Source: Bradyrhizobium sp. NFR13 (GTDB lineage: Bacteria > Pseudomonadota > Alphaproteobacteria > Rhizobiales > Xanthobacteraceae). Taken from it: DNA of 64,000 nucleotides. Under the pieces are notes generated by a model. It did no database searches. It was not told where the DNA came from and saw nothing but the letters and a program-made list of their open reading frames with translations. Positions 1 to 8,468 of this stretch are shown here, in pieces. The stretch is taken from contig NZ_FOTP01000002.1 in assembly GCF_900114605.1 (NCBI RefSeq), positions 124,001-188,000 on the forward strand, written 5' to 3'. A program made the translations under genes and the position numbers. Every line of letters begins with the position of its first letter. The stretch's first letter is position 1.

Positions 1-318
1 AGCATTACGTTCATTCATCACGACGACCGTGCCGAGACAGTCAGCGCCAATGACGGCGATAGCGCCATGTATACGGCGCTGCTGCATGGCATCGACGGCA
101 TCACGGGCGAATGCGGCGGAGGCGCGGTTTGCGCCACCTGCCACGTCTATGTCGACGACAGCTGGCTGGGCAAAGTTGGCACAGTCGGTGCCGACGAGGA
201 TGAGTTGCTGGAGGGTGTCGCCAGCGAGCGGCTGCCGAACAGCCGGCTGTCGTGCCAGATCAAGATCACCGAGGCGCTCGATGGCCTCGTGCTCCGGCTG
301 CCGGAGCGACAGGTGTAA
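1..318 (+). CDS. 2Fe-2S ferredoxin, 5' end cut by window edge
   Basis: The reading frame is open from base 1 and ends in TAA; only about two or three N-terminal residues appear to be missing. The cluster-binding pattern is visible as ECGGGAVCATCHVY (C-x5-C-x2-C), and the fourth ligand is the Cys in NSRLSCQI near the C-terminus. This is the adrenodoxin/putidaredoxin/rhodocoxin layout, about 105 residues, soluble and cytoplasmic. Such ferredoxins pass electrons to cytochrome P450s or hydroxylases. A P450 or reductase gene just upstream would fit but lies outside the window, so the partner is inferred. The next gene starts 67 bases downstream on the same strand. Confidence 0.9.
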   Translation, partial: SITFIHHDDRAETVSANDGDSAMYTALLHGIDGITGECGGGAVCATCHVYVDDSWLGKVGTVGADEDELLEGVASERLPNSRLSCQIKITEALDGLVLRLPERQV

Positions 319-385
319 CTCGCAAGCAAGACCGCGACCGGCAACGTCCGGACCCGCGCAATCAAGGTAGAGGGGAGAGACGACA

Positions 386-1600
386 ATGAAGGGCTTGAAG
401 ACAGTTTTGGCTGCTGCGGCATCCTGCGTGATGGCGACGGCAGTCCAGGCGCAGGTGTCCGACGATGTGGTGCGGGTCGGTGTGCTCAACGACATTTCCG
501 GCGTGTTCCAGGACACCAACGGCATGGGTTCGGTGGAAGCCGCGCGGATGGCGGCCGAGGATTTCAACGGCGGCGGCAAGAATATCAAAGTCGAGATCGT
601 CTATGCCGACCATCAGAACAAAGCCGATGTCGGTTCCGCCATCGCGCGCAAATGGCTCGATGTCGAAAAGGTCGATGCCATCGTCGACGTGCCGAATTCA
701 TCCGTGGGTCTCGCCATCAACAATATCGCCCGCAATACCAGGATGACCTTCCTGGCCTCGTCGACGGCGACCTCGGACCTCACCGGCAAGGACTGCTCGC
801 CGAACACCATCCAGTGGGTCAACGACGCCTGGGCCACCGGCAACACCACCGCGGCGGCGATGATGCAGCGGGGCGGCGACGACTGGTACTTTCTCACGGT
901 GAATTACGCGCTGGGGCAGGGCATCGAGGCCGAAGCCACCAATTACATCACGAAGAACGGCGGCAAGGTGCTGGGGTCATCGAAGCACCCGCTCGGCACC
1001 TCCGATTTCGCCTCGCTCTTGCTGCAGGCGCAGAGCTCGAAGGCCAAGGTGATCGGCCTGGCCAATGCCGGCGCCGATGCCATCAATGCGGTGAAGCAGG
1101 CCGGCGAGTTCGGCATGCAGGACGGCCCGCAGAAGCTGGTCGCGTTCCTGATCTTCATCAACGACGTTCACGGCATGGGCCTGAAGACCGCGCAGGGCCT
1201 GCTGCTGACGGAATCCTTCTACTGGGACATGGATGACGACACCCGCGCCTTCGCTAGGCGTTTCGCGGCGCGGCCGGGCATGAACGGCAAGATGCCGAGC
1301 GCCAACCAGGCGGGCGTCTACGCGTCCACGCTGGCCTATCTCAATGCGGTGGCGGCCAAGGGCAGCGACGATGCCAGTGTCGTCGTGCCGCAGATGAAGA
1401 CCTTCAAGGGCAAGGACAGACTGTTCGGTGACGTCACGATCCGCGCCGATGGACGCGTCATCCATCCGATCTACCTGTTCGAGATCAAGAAGCCCGCGGA
1501 CTCGAAGGGGCCGTACGATTATTACAAGCTGCTCTCGACCATCCCTGCCGAAAAGGCGTTCCGACCGATGGCTGAAGGCGGTTGCCCGATGATCAAATAG
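386..1600 (+). CDS. ABC transporter periplasmic substrate-binding protein (branched-chain amino acid / LivK type)
   Basis: 404 residues. The N-terminus MKGLKTVLAAAASCVMATAVQA is a clear Sec signal peptide, with cleavage expected after AQA. The mature part has the type-I periplasmic binding-protein fold of the LivJ/LivK family: an early VRVGVLNDISGVFQD strand-loop and an AARMAAEDFNGGGKN segment typical of the Peripla_BP_6 group. The start at 386 has a good ribosome site (GAGGGGAGAG, about 10 bases upstream). No permease or ATPase gene is adjacent, so it is an orphan binding protein here. Members near P450/ferredoxin genes often bind aromatic or other carboxylates, but the ligand cannot be read from the sequence. 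A decayed copy of its last codons lies at about 2209-2260. Confidence 0.88.
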   Translation: MKGLKTVLAAAASCVMATAVQAQVSDDVVRVGVLNDISGVFQDTNGMGSVEAARMAAEDFNGGGKNIKVEIVYADHQNKADVGSAIARKWLDVEKVDAIVDVPNSSVGLAINNIARNTRMTFLASSTATSDLTGKDCSPNTIQWVNDAWATGNTTAAAMMQRGGDDWYFLTVNYALGQGIEAEATNYITKNGGKVLGSSKHPLGTSDFASLLLQAQSSKAKVIGLANAGADAINAVKQAGEFGMQDGPQKLVAFLIFINDVHGMGLKTAQGLLLTESFYWDMDDDTRAFARRFAARPGMNGKMPSANQAGVYASTLAYLNAVAAKGSDDASVVVPQMKTFKGKDRLFGDVTIRADGRVIHPIYLFEIKKPADSKGPYDYYKLLSTIPAEKAFRPMAEGGCPMIK

Positions 1601-1756
1601 CCTATTGCGCATCGATACCGGCAACATCAGCTGCGGGATTTGTCGGAACGGTAGGTAATCTATTGCTCCGCAGAAAATCATGCGGGCTATTTCAAACCTA
1701 AAAGGCTGTTCCACGTACCTAATCACATCGAAACCTTTTGATTTAAAGGATTTGGA

Positions 1757-1933
1757 ATGTCGATCGTGGTCGGATTGGTGATGGTGGTGCTGCTGCCCGC
1801 TGCGTGGTTGCTGGTCAAACGATATGAGCGTCATTTTAATGCGCAGATCGGCCCGTGGATTGTCAGCGAGATGAAGCCGCAGCGCAGTCGGCAACATCTC
1901 GCGCGCGAGCATCGCGATGACAGCGATCGCTGA
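1757..1933 (+). CDS. Small single-pass membrane protein, unknown function
   Basis: 58 residues starting MSIVVGLVMVVLLPAAWLL, one hydrophobic segment (residues 3-20), then a basic tail rich in Arg, Lys and His (VKRYERHF and SRQHLAREHRD). A strong ribosome site AAAGGA sits six bases before the ATG, which is the main reason to accept such a short frame. Base use at third positions matches neighbouring genes. No family is recognised. It stands alone, 156 bases after the binding protein and on the same strand. Confidence 0.55.
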   Translation: MSIVVGLVMVVLLPAAWLLVKRYERHFNAQIGPWIVSEMKPQRSRQHLAREHRDDSDR

Positions 1934-2089
1934 AATCCGCCCCTATTCAGGTTACTGCAAAACTTACAATGCGCGCGCGTAACTAAGTAGTGCGTATTAA
2001 CACTTGGCTTCGTCCTGCTCGGTAGTGCTGATCCCGCCATGATCGCCAGCCTGGATGTCTCATCCTCCGGTTGGTCGTTTGATGTGGCC

Positions 2090-2137
2090 CGGGACCGCCG
2101 CCAAACACCCCCCATGTCGCGCGCGGTCCCGGTTTTT
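2090..2137 (+). terminator. Hairpin with T-run, probable terminator
   Basis: A perfect 9-bp stem CGGGACCGC / GCGGTCCCG (2090-2098 with 2123-2131) encloses a 24-base loop and is followed by GTTTTTG. The long loop makes it weaker than a classic terminator. A second short palindrome, GCCCACC / GGTGGGC, follows at about 2148-2162. The hairpin lies in the gene-poor stretch 1934-2356. Confidence 0.4.
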
Positions 2138-2208
2138 GTTCGTGCCCACCCGGTGGGCGCTCTGGCACCTGCGCGATCTCGAACAGTTCGCGACCTCGTC
2201 GAAGCATA

Positions 2209-2260
2209 CTGTCGCTGCATTGCGACCGATGGCCGAGGGTGGTTGCCGATAATCAAGTGA
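2209..2260 (+). pseudogene. Decayed 3' end of a substrate-binding-protein paralogue
   Basis: The stretch reads ...RPMAEGGC before a frame break, matching the C-terminus of the binding protein at 386-1600, which ends FRPMAEGGCPMIK. At DNA level the last 40 or so bases align with mostly synonymous changes and one lost base after TGC, which turns the final codons into an early stop. Upstream of this point no further similarity is evident, so only a scrap remains. The rest of the 423-base gap 1934-2356 holds a terminator-like hairpin and no other gene that I can support. Confidence 0.55.
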
Positions 2261-2356
2261 CGGTCACTTGTTCGATGTCATCGGCGATTACCGGGAATTA
2301 TTTGCGGCAACCGGGGTTCTGAGGATAGGGGCTCACACCTGCGACAGGAGTGTGCC

Positions 2357-2800
2357 ATGCTCAGGAAAATGTTGATCGGACTTGCCACAATTGCGGCCAT
2401 CGGCATGACGTCCGTGCCAATGGATGCTTCCGCGCGCGGCGGCGGAGGCGGACACGGCGGTGGTGGCGGCCACGGGGGTGGTTTCCACGGTGGTGGTGGT
2501 TTTCACGGAGGTAGCTTCCATGGCGGCGGTATAGCCATGGGCGGCCTTCGCGGCGGCGGATTTGGTGCAACTCGTTTCGCCGCCATGCCAGGCGGAGCAC
2601 GCTTCGCTGTGATGCCCAATCGAGGCTTCCACCACTTCGGTCACCACAATCGCCACTTCCGGAATTTTGCCCCGTTTGCGATCGGCTTCGGTTCGTCCTA
2701 CGCCTATGCGGGCTATCCGTATTACGACGACTGCTATGACGTTATCCGGGTGCGGACTTATCACGGTTGGCGATGGCGGCGCGTGTATGTCTGCGGCTGA
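2357..2800 (+). CDS. Gly/His-rich exported protein
   Basis: 147 residues with a Sec signal peptide (MLRKMLIGLATIAAIGMTSV, cleavage near ASA). Residues 28-65 are an almost pure Gly/His tract built of GGGGHGG and FHGGG units, followed by a second His-rich piece (FHHFGHHNRHFRNF). The C-terminus is aromatic (YAYAGYPYYDDCYD) and ends in WRWRRVYVCG. The layout resembles the small Gly-rich exported proteins common in Bradyrhizobium relatives, sometimes named sulfur-globule-like. The His tracts could bind metal, but that is inference. An AGGAG-type ribosome site (GACAGGAG) precedes the ATG. It converges on moaC with 21 bases between. Confidence 0.75.
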   Translation: MLRKMLIGLATIAAIGMTSVPMDASARGGGGGHGGGGGHGGGFHGGGGFHGGSFHGGGIAMGGLRGGGFGATRFAAMPGGARFAVMPNRGFHHFGHHNRHFRNFAPFAIGFGSSYAYAGYPYYDDCYDVIRVRTYHGWRWRRVYVCG

Positions 2801-2821
2801 TGCCGGGCGACCGCGGAGTCT

Positions 2822-3343
2822 TCAATTCGCGGCGTTGTCCGTCACCAGATAGTGCCCGGACTTGCCGCCCTTTTTCTCGACGAGGTGGATGCCCTCGATA
2901 CGGACACCGCGCTCCACGGCCTTGATCATGTCGTAGATCGTCAGGCATGCGACGGAGACGGCCGTCAGCGCTTCCATCTCGACGCCTGTGGGGCCCGTGA
3001 CCTTGACCGACGCACGTACGCGGCAGCCCGGCAGTTTCTTGTCGGGCGTGATGTCCAGCGTGACTTTGGATAGCGCCAGCGGATGGCACAGCGGGATCAG
3101 ATCCGATGTGCGCTTTGCCGCCATGATGCCGGCGATACGTGCCGTGCCAAGCACGTCGCCCTTTTTGGCATTGCCGGAGACGATCATGTCGAGCGTCGCC
3201 TTGCTCATGATCACCAGACCTTCGGCCACCGCGATGCGTTCGGTCGCCGGTTTCTCCGACACATCGACCATGCGGGCTTCGCCCGAGGAATCGATGTGGG
3301 TGAGGGCCGGGGCCTGCTTCGATTTTTTTGTCTTGCCGGCCAT
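2822..3343 (-). CDS. moaC: Cyclic pyranopterin monophosphate synthase MoaC
   Basis: MoaC turns the MoaA product (3',8-cyclo-7,8-dihydro-GTP) into cyclic pyranopterin monophosphate in molybdenum cofactor synthesis. The 173-residue protein shows the family's core [20 protein letters not shown] followed by CHPL, and the conserved [20 protein letters not shown] region. I chose the ATG at 3343, two bases after the trpC stop codon; an in-frame TTG at 3349 overlaps trpC and is less likely. Translational coupling to trpC is expected. The moeA gene that often follows moaC is absent; the next gene is on the other strand. Confidence 0.95.
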   Translation of the reverse strand: MAGKTKKSKQAPALTHIDSSGEARMVDVSEKPATERIAVAEGLVIMSKATLDMIVSGNAKKGDVLGTARIAGIMAAKRTSDLIPLCHPLALSKVTLDITPDKKLPGCRVRASVKVTGPTGVEMEALTAVSVACLTIYDMIKAVERGVRIEGIHLVEKKGGKSGHYLVTDNAAN

Positions 3344-3345
3344 GA

Positions 3346-4152
3346 TCAATGCGTTCCGTTCGCGCGCGTCAGCAGCGTCCTGGTCGCGGCCGTGACGTCC
3401 GCCTGCCGCATCAGGCTTTCGCCGACCAGGAAGGTGGAAATGCCGACGCGCTCGAGGCGTGCGAGATCGGCCGGCGTGAAGATGCCGCTCTCCCCAACCT
3501 TCAGACGATCCCGGGGAATCATCGGCGCGAGCGTTTCGCTGGCGGTCAGTGTGGTTTCGAAGGTGCGCAGGTTGCGGTTGTTGATGCCGATCATCGGCGA
3601 GCGCAGGTTCAGTGCCCGTTCCAGCTCCGGCTGGTCGTGGATTTCGATCAGCACATCCATGCCGTGGTCGATGGCGGCGTCTTCGATGTCACGCGCCTGC
3701 GCATCGTCGAGTGCAGCCATGATGATCAGGATGCAATCGGCGCCATGGGCGCGGGCCTCGACCACCTGATAGGTGTCGAACATGAAGTCCTTGCGCAACA
3801 CCGGCAGTTTGGTCGCGGCGCGCGCCGCGACCATGAAGTCGAGATGCCCTTCAAACGACGGCGTATCGGTCAGGACCGAGAGACATGCGGCGCCGCCGGC
3901 CTCATAGGCCTTGGCCAGTGTCGGCGGGTCGAAGTCCTCGCGAATAAGCCCCTTGGACGGCGACGCCTTCTTGATTTCGGCGATCAGCGCGAACTCGTTC
4001 TTGTCGAGCTTCTTGTGGATCGCGGTCATGAAGCCGCGCGGCGCCGGCGCCGTCCTGGCCAGCGCTTCGACGGAAGCGAGCGGATGCGTGCGCTTGGCGG
4101 CCGCGATTTCCTCGCGCTTATAGGCTTCGATCTTTGTCAGGATGTCGGACAT
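3346..4152 (-). CDS. trpC: Indole-3-glycerol phosphate synthase
   Basis: 268 residues. TrpC closes the indole ring from carboxyphenylamino-deoxyribulose phosphate in tryptophan synthesis. Visible hallmarks are IEAYKREEI near the N-terminus, the [20 protein letters not shown] loop, [25 protein letters not shown] and the phosphate-binding VGESGI and LVGESLM segments. It is a single-domain enzyme, not fused to TrpF. It sits seven bases downstream of trpD and two bases upstream of moaC in one minus-strand operon. Confidence 0.97.
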   Translation of the reverse strand: MSDILTKIEAYKREEIAAAKRTHPLASVEALARTAPAPRGFMTAIHKKLDKNEFALIAEIKKASPSKGLIREDFDPPTLAKAYEAGGAACLSVLTDTPSFEGHLDFMVAARAATKLPVLRKDFMFDTYQVVEARAHGADCILIIMAALDDAQARDIEDAAIDHGMDVLIEIHDQPELERALNLRSPMIGINNRNLRTFETTLTASETLAPMIPRDRLKVGESGIFTPADLARLERVGISTFLVGESLMRQADVTAATRTLLTRANGTH

Positions 4153-4159
4153 CGTCGTC

Positions 4160-5179
4160 TCACACCTTGGCGTTGGAGACGGTGACCAGTCGCTTCAGCT
4201 TCTCCAGCGCAGCGCCGCTGTCGAGCGACTTCTGACCGAGTGTCACGCCTTCCTTCACGTCCTTGACCTTGCCGGCCACGACCAATGCCGCGGCGGCATT
4301 GAGCAGCGCGACATCGCGGAAGGCGCTCGGCTTGCCGTCGAGGACGGCCTGCAGCGAGGCCGCATTTTCCTGCGCGTCGCCGCCCTTCAGGGAATCCGGA
4401 CCGGTGCGCGGCAGGCCCGCATCCTCAGGTGAAATCTCAAAGCTGCGGATGTTGCCGTTTTCCAGCGCTGCGACGAAGGTCGGGCCGGTGAGGGTGATCT
4501 CATCGAGGCCATCGGAGCCGTGCACCACCCAGGCGGATTCAGAACCGAGATTCTTCAACACCTGTGCCAGCGGCAGCACCCACTGTCGCGAGAACACGCC
4601 GACCATCTGCCGGGTGACGCCGGCGGGATTGGACAGCGGTCCGAGCAGATTGAAGATGGTGCGGGTCGCGAGCTCGACGCGGGTTGGGCCGACATTCTTC
4701 ATGGCGGGATGATGCGCCGGCGCGAACATGAAGCCAATGCCGGTTTCCTTGAGGCAGCGGCTGACATCATCGGGCGTAAGGTCGATCCTGACGCCAAGGG
4801 CGGCCAGCACGTCGGCCGCGCCGGAACGCGACGACAATGCACGATTGCCGTGCTTGGCAACCGGCACGCCGCAGCCGGCGACGATGAAGGAGGCGCAGGT
4901 CGAGACGTTCACGGAGCCGGAGCCATCTCCGCCGGTGCCAACCACATCGACGGCGCCGGCCGGTGCGTCGACCCGCAGCATCTTGGCGCGCATGACTTCC
5001 ACCGCGCCGGTGATCTCGTCCACGGTCTCGCCGCGTACGCGCAGTGCCATCAGCAGGCCGCCCATCTGCGAAGGCGTGGCTTCGCCCGACATCATGCTGT
5101 CGAAGGCCACCGAGGCTTCCTCACGCGAGAGGGAGGCGCCTGTCGCGACCTTGGCAATGATTGCCCTGAGATTGTCCAT
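4160..5179 (-). CDS. trpD: Anthranilate phosphoribosyltransferase
   Basis: 339 residues, the usual length. TrpD joins anthranilate to PRPP, the second step of tryptophan synthesis. The PRPP-binding motif [14 protein letters not shown] and the following [21 protein letters not shown] segment are intact, as is the GPLSNPAG loop. It is the first gene of the trpD-trpC-moaC run. No trpG or trpE gene lies just upstream; instead there is an isomerase gene with a palindromic repeat between them, so anthranilate synthase must be encoded elsewhere. Confidence 0.97.
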   Translation of the reverse strand: MDNLRAIIAKVATGASLSREEASVAFDSMMSGEATPSQMGGLLMALRVRGETVDEITGAVEVMRAKMLRVDAPAGAVDVVGTGGDGSGSVNVSTCASFIVAGCGVPVAKHGNRALSSRSGAADVLAALGVRIDLTPDDVSRCLKETGIGFMFAPAHHPAMKNVGPTRVELATRTIFNLLGPLSNPAGVTRQMVGVFSRQWVLPLAQVLKNLGSESAWVVHGSDGLDEITLTGPTFVAALENGNIRSFEISPEDAGLPRTGPDSLKGGDAQENAASLQAVLDGKPSAFRDVALLNAAAALVVAGKVKDVKEGVTLGQKSLDSGAALEKLKRLVTVSNAKV

Positions 5180-5204
5180 CGGATGCTTTCAGAGTGATGC
5201 ACAT

Positions 5205-5285
5205 GTCATTGCAGTCGACATCTGCAACGAAGCCGTCCAGCCTTTGCTTGTTGCTTCTGGATGGCTTCGCTGCGTCCGCAATGAC
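5205..5285. repeat. Intergenic palindromic repeat, REP-like
   Basis: Outer arms GTCATTGC (5205-5212) and GCAATGAC (5278-5285) are perfect inverted copies. Inner arms GAAGCCGTCCAG (5229-5240) and CTGGATGGCTTC (5257-5268) pair with one mismatch around a central TTGCTTGTTGCTT loop. The wording CTGGAT-GGCTTCGCTGCG-TCCGCAATGACG resembles the dispersed palindromes frequent in Bradyrhizobium and Rhodopseudomonas intergenic DNA. It fills most of the gap between trpD and the isomerase gene and may also act as a terminator or transcript stabiliser. Confidence 0.65.
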
Positions 5286-5297
5286 GATGTGGGTTTC

Positions 5298-7211
5298 CTA
5301 ATTGGTGTTGCTGTTTGCGGCGCCGGTGGCGATCGCAAGGGCTTCTGCGTTGATCTTGGTGCCGATCTGCGTCTCGAGCCTGGTGACATACTGCGCGACC
5401 TGCTCATCGGTCAGCCCGCGCTGCAATGTTTCCTTCAGCTTCTTGGCGTCTTCGGAAGCCATGTCGACCGCAGGTGCGGTGACGTCGGTGATCCGGTAGA
5501 CGATCCATTCCGACGGCGTGGCGCCCTGGGCCTGTCCGGCCGAATCCTTGACGCCGCGGAAGACAGACTGGACGACTCCGGCGGAGAGAGCCGGATCGCT
5601 CGTGTCGCGCTTGAACGGCGCGGAGGTCACGACCTTGAGGCCGGCTGCGGCGGCTTCGTCGGCGAGCTTGGCGCCGCTTTCAAGCTTCTTCGCCATGTCG
5701 ACAGCCTTGTCACGCAGGCGCGTCGTGATCTGCTCTTCGCGCCAGCGCGCCTCGACCTGCGGCTTCACTTCGTCGAGCGTGCGGTCGCGCGCCGGCGTAA
5801 CACCGAGCACGTCGTACCAGATGTAACCGCCACCGGCCTGCAATGCGTCGTTGTCGACACCGACATCGCTGTTGAAGGCCTGGGTCACGACGTCCACACC
5901 CGTGGGCAGGCCGGCAACGGGCTGGCCATCCGGCGCACGGCCGGAGCGATCGACCGCCTCGATAGTGACGGCGGTGAGGCCGAGCTTCTTGGCGGTATCG
6001 ACGACATTGGCGCCGCCACCGCGTTCATCCTCGATCTTGTTATGCATGTCGGACACGACGGCACGGGCGCGCTCGATGGCAATATCGCGCTTCAGGTTGG
6101 CGGCAACGCTGTCGTAGCTCGGCGTCGTTCCGGCCTGAACCTTGCCGACCTTGACCAGCGTGACGCCGAAACGTCCGGTGATCGGCTGGCTGATGCTGTC
6201 CGGTGCCAGCGAGAAGGCGGCATTGGCGACGGAGGGGTCGAGAATGCCCGCTTTGGCAACCATGCCGAGATCGATGTCGGAGGCGGACAGGCCGCGTTCC
6301 TTGGCGAGATCCTCGAACTTGAACGTATCGTTCAGCCTGGCGCGACCCGCTTCGGCGTCCGCCGCGTTCGGGAAGACGATCTGCGAGATCTGGCGCTGCT
6401 CCGGCGTGGAGAGCTTGTCCTTGCGCTCCTCGAACACCTTCCTGGCGTCGTCGTCCGACACCGTCGACCACTTCGCCATCTCATCAGGCGTCAAGGCGAG
6501 GAAGGCGATCTTGCGATATTCGGGGGCCCGGAACTGGGTCTTACGCTCGTCGAAATATGCGGCGAGGGCTTCGGGCGAGGGTGCCTCGATGGTCCCGGCC
6601 TGCGCAGCATCGAGCTTCACGTAATCGATGGTGCGGGTCTCGTTCTGGTAGCGGCTCAGCGCCTCGATCATCGCCTTCGGCGGTTCGACGCCTGACGTGA
6701 CGGTGCCGGCGATCTGGCGGCGCAGCGACACCTTGCGCTGTTCGGCGATGTAGCGCTGCTCGGTGAAGCCCAGCGAGCGGATCAGCTGCTGGAAGCGCGG
6801 CGCGTCGAAGCCGCCGGTCGGGCTCTGGAAGTTCGGGTCCGCAATGATCTGCCGCATCACCTCGGCGTCGCCGACACCGAGGCCCTTGCGACGCGCGTCT
6901 TCATCCAGGGCCGCTTCGGCGACGACCTGCTGCAGCACCTGGCGGTCGAGGCCGAAGGCACGGGCCTGATCGGAAGTCAGCGGGCGGCCGAACTGGCGGC
7001 CGATCTGCTGCAGCTTGTCGTTATAAAGCTGGCGGAACTGCTCGGTCGTGATCTCGGTCGAGCCGATGGTGGCGAGCTTGGACTGCCCATAGCCCTTGAA
7101 GGCGTCGGCAATGCCCCAGATGCCGAAGCTGACAATCAGCACGCCCATCACGACGGCCATAATCGTCTTGCCAATCCAGTTGGATGAGGCTTTGCGCATT
7201 CCTCGAAGCAT
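5298..7211 (-). CDS. Membrane-anchored periplasmic peptidyl-prolyl isomerase (PpiD/SurA type)
   Basis: 637 residues. A short cytoplasmic start (MLRGMRKASSNWIGK) is followed by one membrane span at about residues 17-37, then a SurA-N-like chaperone region to about 240. A PpiC-type parvulin domain occupies roughly 265-357 (QRQISQIVF ... GMVAKAGIL ... FGVTLVKVGKV), and a long C-terminal chaperone arm follows. This is the PpiD layout: a chaperone at the periplasmic face of the Sec translocon that helps outer-membrane proteins fold. PpiD's parvulin domain is often catalytically weak, so chaperone rather than isomerase activity may dominate. It lies 118 bases upstream of trpD on the same strand. 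Confidence 0.9.
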   Translation of the reverse strand: MLRGMRKASSNWIGKTIMAVVMGVLIVSFGIWGIADAFKGYGQSKLATIGSTEITTEQFRQLYNDKLQQIGRQFGRPLTSDQARAFGLDRQVLQQVVAEAALDEDARRKGLGVGDAEVMRQIIADPNFQSPTGGFDAPRFQQLIRSLGFTEQRYIAEQRKVSLRRQIAGTVTSGVEPPKAMIEALSRYQNETRTIDYVKLDAAQAGTIEAPSPEALAAYFDERKTQFRAPEYRKIAFLALTPDEMAKWSTVSDDDARKVFEERKDKLSTPEQRQISQIVFPNAADAEAGRARLNDTFKFEDLAKERGLSASDIDLGMVAKAGILDPSVANAAFSLAPDSISQPITGRFGVTLVKVGKVQAGTTPSYDSVAANLKRDIAIERARAVVSDMHNKIEDERGGGANVVDTAKKLGLTAVTIEAVDRSGRAPDGQPVAGLPTGVDVVTQAFNSDVGVDNDALQAGGGYIWYDVLGVTPARDRTLDEVKPQVEARWREEQITTRLRDKAVDMAKKLESGAKLADEAAAAGLKVVTSAPFKRDTSDPALSAGVVQSVFRGVKDSAGQAQGATPSEWIVYRITDVTAPAVDMASEDAKKLKETLQRGLTDEQVAQYVTRLETQIGTKINAEALAIATGAANSNTN

Positions 7212-7443
7212 AGGGTCTTCTTATCTGTCAGGAGGGGAATCGGCTCGCACCAGCAGCCGGGGGCCGGAGGGCGTCGCCAAATAGGAGGCGCATCATAAAG
7301 TGGCAAAAGCCGGGTCGCAACCGGCTGGGGCGGGGTGGATTGAAGCGGTTTTCGGCGCTACCGCGAGGCATTAGCGGCACATGGAACTTTCCGGCCCGCT
7401 GCCGCTTTGTTGAGCGGGGCGTTCGGGCTTGCCGGGAGACACC

Positions 7444-7773
7444 ATGCGGATCGGTTGGCGATCGGGAGTTGCCGCCTGCGGCATCTGGATGGCGCTCGCG
7501 CCGGCAGGCGCGCAGCCAAATCCGGCGAGGCAGAATCCCACGGTGACGAAGTCGACGAATTCGCAGCCGAAAACGGAAACGCCGCCACTTCCCGGCGCCA
7601 ATAGTTTCACCGAAGGTCAGGCTCGCAAGTCGTTGGAGTCACAAGGCTATGCTGAAATCTCGCCGCTAGTGAACGACAGTCAGGGCATCTGGCGCGGCAC
7701 AGCGATGAGCGGATCCAAGAAAGTCCATGTCAGTGTCGACTACAAGGGCAACGTCTCGGCTAATCCGGAATGA
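7444..7773 (+). CDS. Exported PepSY-like small protein
   Basis: 109 residues from the ATG at 7444 (MRIGWRSGVAACGIWMALAPAGAQ), a signal peptide with cleavage near AGA-Q. A ribosome site GGGAG lies six bases upstream; an in-frame TTG at 7429 overlaps that site and is less likely. After a Pro/Thr-rich linker, the C-terminal 50 residues (FTEGQARKSLESQGYAEISP ... GSKKVHVSVDYKGNVSA) have the helix-strand-strand pattern of PepSY/YpeB-like domains, which often inhibit proteases or sit in the periplasm. The next gene starts 16 bases downstream, so the two are probably cotranscribed. Confidence 0.65.
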   Translation: MRIGWRSGVAACGIWMALAPAGAQPNPARQNPTVTKSTNSQPKTETPPLPGANSFTEGQARKSLESQGYAEISPLVNDSQGIWRGTAMSGSKKVHVSVDYKGNVSANPE

Positions 7774-7789
7774 CGGCGGGGATACCGCG

Positions 7790-8377
7790 ATGAGCAAGGT
7801 GACGATCTCCCGGCTGTTCGACGACTATGCGGACGCGCAGAAGGCCGTGGTCAGTCTGCATGAGGCTGGTGTGGCCCAAGACGACATCAGCATCATCGCG
7901 AACAACGCCGACAAATGGTATGCGCCCGACTATGCCGCAGGCGCCAGCAAGGGTGCCGCGATCGGTGCCGGCTTTGGTGGGGTCGGCGGACTATTGGCTG
8001 GTCTCGGACTGCTGGCGATTCCCGGCCTCGGGCCGGTGGTCGCGGCGGGATGGCTGGCCGCTGCCGCGACCGGCGCGGTGGCCGCCGGTGCCGCCGGCGG
8101 CGTAATCGGAATGCTGGCCGAAGCCGGCGTCGCCGTGAACGATGCCGAGGTCTATGCCGAGAGCATCCGCCGCGGCGGCAGCCTCGTCAGCGCCAGGGTC
8201 GAGAAGGTGGACAAGGACAGGTTGGAGGCGCTGCTGCATCCATCTTCGGTTGATATTGCCCAGCGTCGCAGCGATCTGGCCTCAACGGGCTGGAGCAAGT
8301 TCGATCCCTCGGCCCCGGACCTTACGGCTGAGCAGATCAAGCAGGAGCGCGGGTTGCGGGTCACGAAGCCTGCCTAA
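7790..8377 (+). CDS. Stress-type protein with Gly-zipper membrane segment
   Basis: 195 residues. The first 60 (KVTISRLFDDYADAQKAVVS ... DDISIIANNAD) resemble the N-terminal domain of general-stress-protein-17M-like and DUF1269-type proteins that track heat or envelope stress genes. Residues 48-110 are Gly/Ala-rich (GAAIGAGFGGVGGLLAGLG and AAAATGAVAAGAAGGVIGML), typical of a glycine-zipper hairpin that enters a membrane. The rest (VYAESIRRGGSLVSARVE) is a second soluble domain. I chose the ATG at 7790 because the longer frame would overlap the previous gene. Function is unknown. Confidence 0.7.
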   Translation: MSKVTISRLFDDYADAQKAVVSLHEAGVAQDDISIIANNADKWYAPDYAAGASKGAAIGAGFGGVGGLLAGLGLLAIPGLGPVVAAGWLAAAATGAVAAGAAGGVIGMLAEAGVAVNDAEVYAESIRRGGSLVSARVEKVDKDRLEALLHPSSVDIAQRRSDLASTGWSKFDPSAPDLTAEQIKQERGLRVTKPA

Positions 8378-8407
8378 ACTCCAAACCTGCCTGAACTCCA
8401 AGTCGGC

Positions 8408-8438
8408 TTGAGCTGATGGGGCGCCTCTGTTAGCTCAA
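8408..8438. promoter_or_regulatory. 7-bp inverted repeat before tpiA
   Basis: TTGAGCT (8408-8414) and AGCTCAA (8432-8438) form a perfect inverted repeat with a 17-base spacer, 31 bases before the tpiA start. It could be a weak terminator of the upstream pair or an operator for tpiA. There is no T-run and no known consensus is matched. Confidence 0.2.
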
Positions 8439-8468
8439 ACGACCTCTTTCAAATGACAGGATATCCTC

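Noticed and set aside
2440-2545. GGC/GGT-rich repeats that could be taken for a tandem DNA repeat or CRISPR
   Set aside because: They are codons of the Gly/His tract in the exported protein at 2357-2800; there are no unique spacers.
4728-6695. 655-codon open frame on the plus strand opposite trpD and the isomerase gene
   Set aside because: Crosses the repeat between the two genes and has antisense-type composition; both minus-strand genes are intact.
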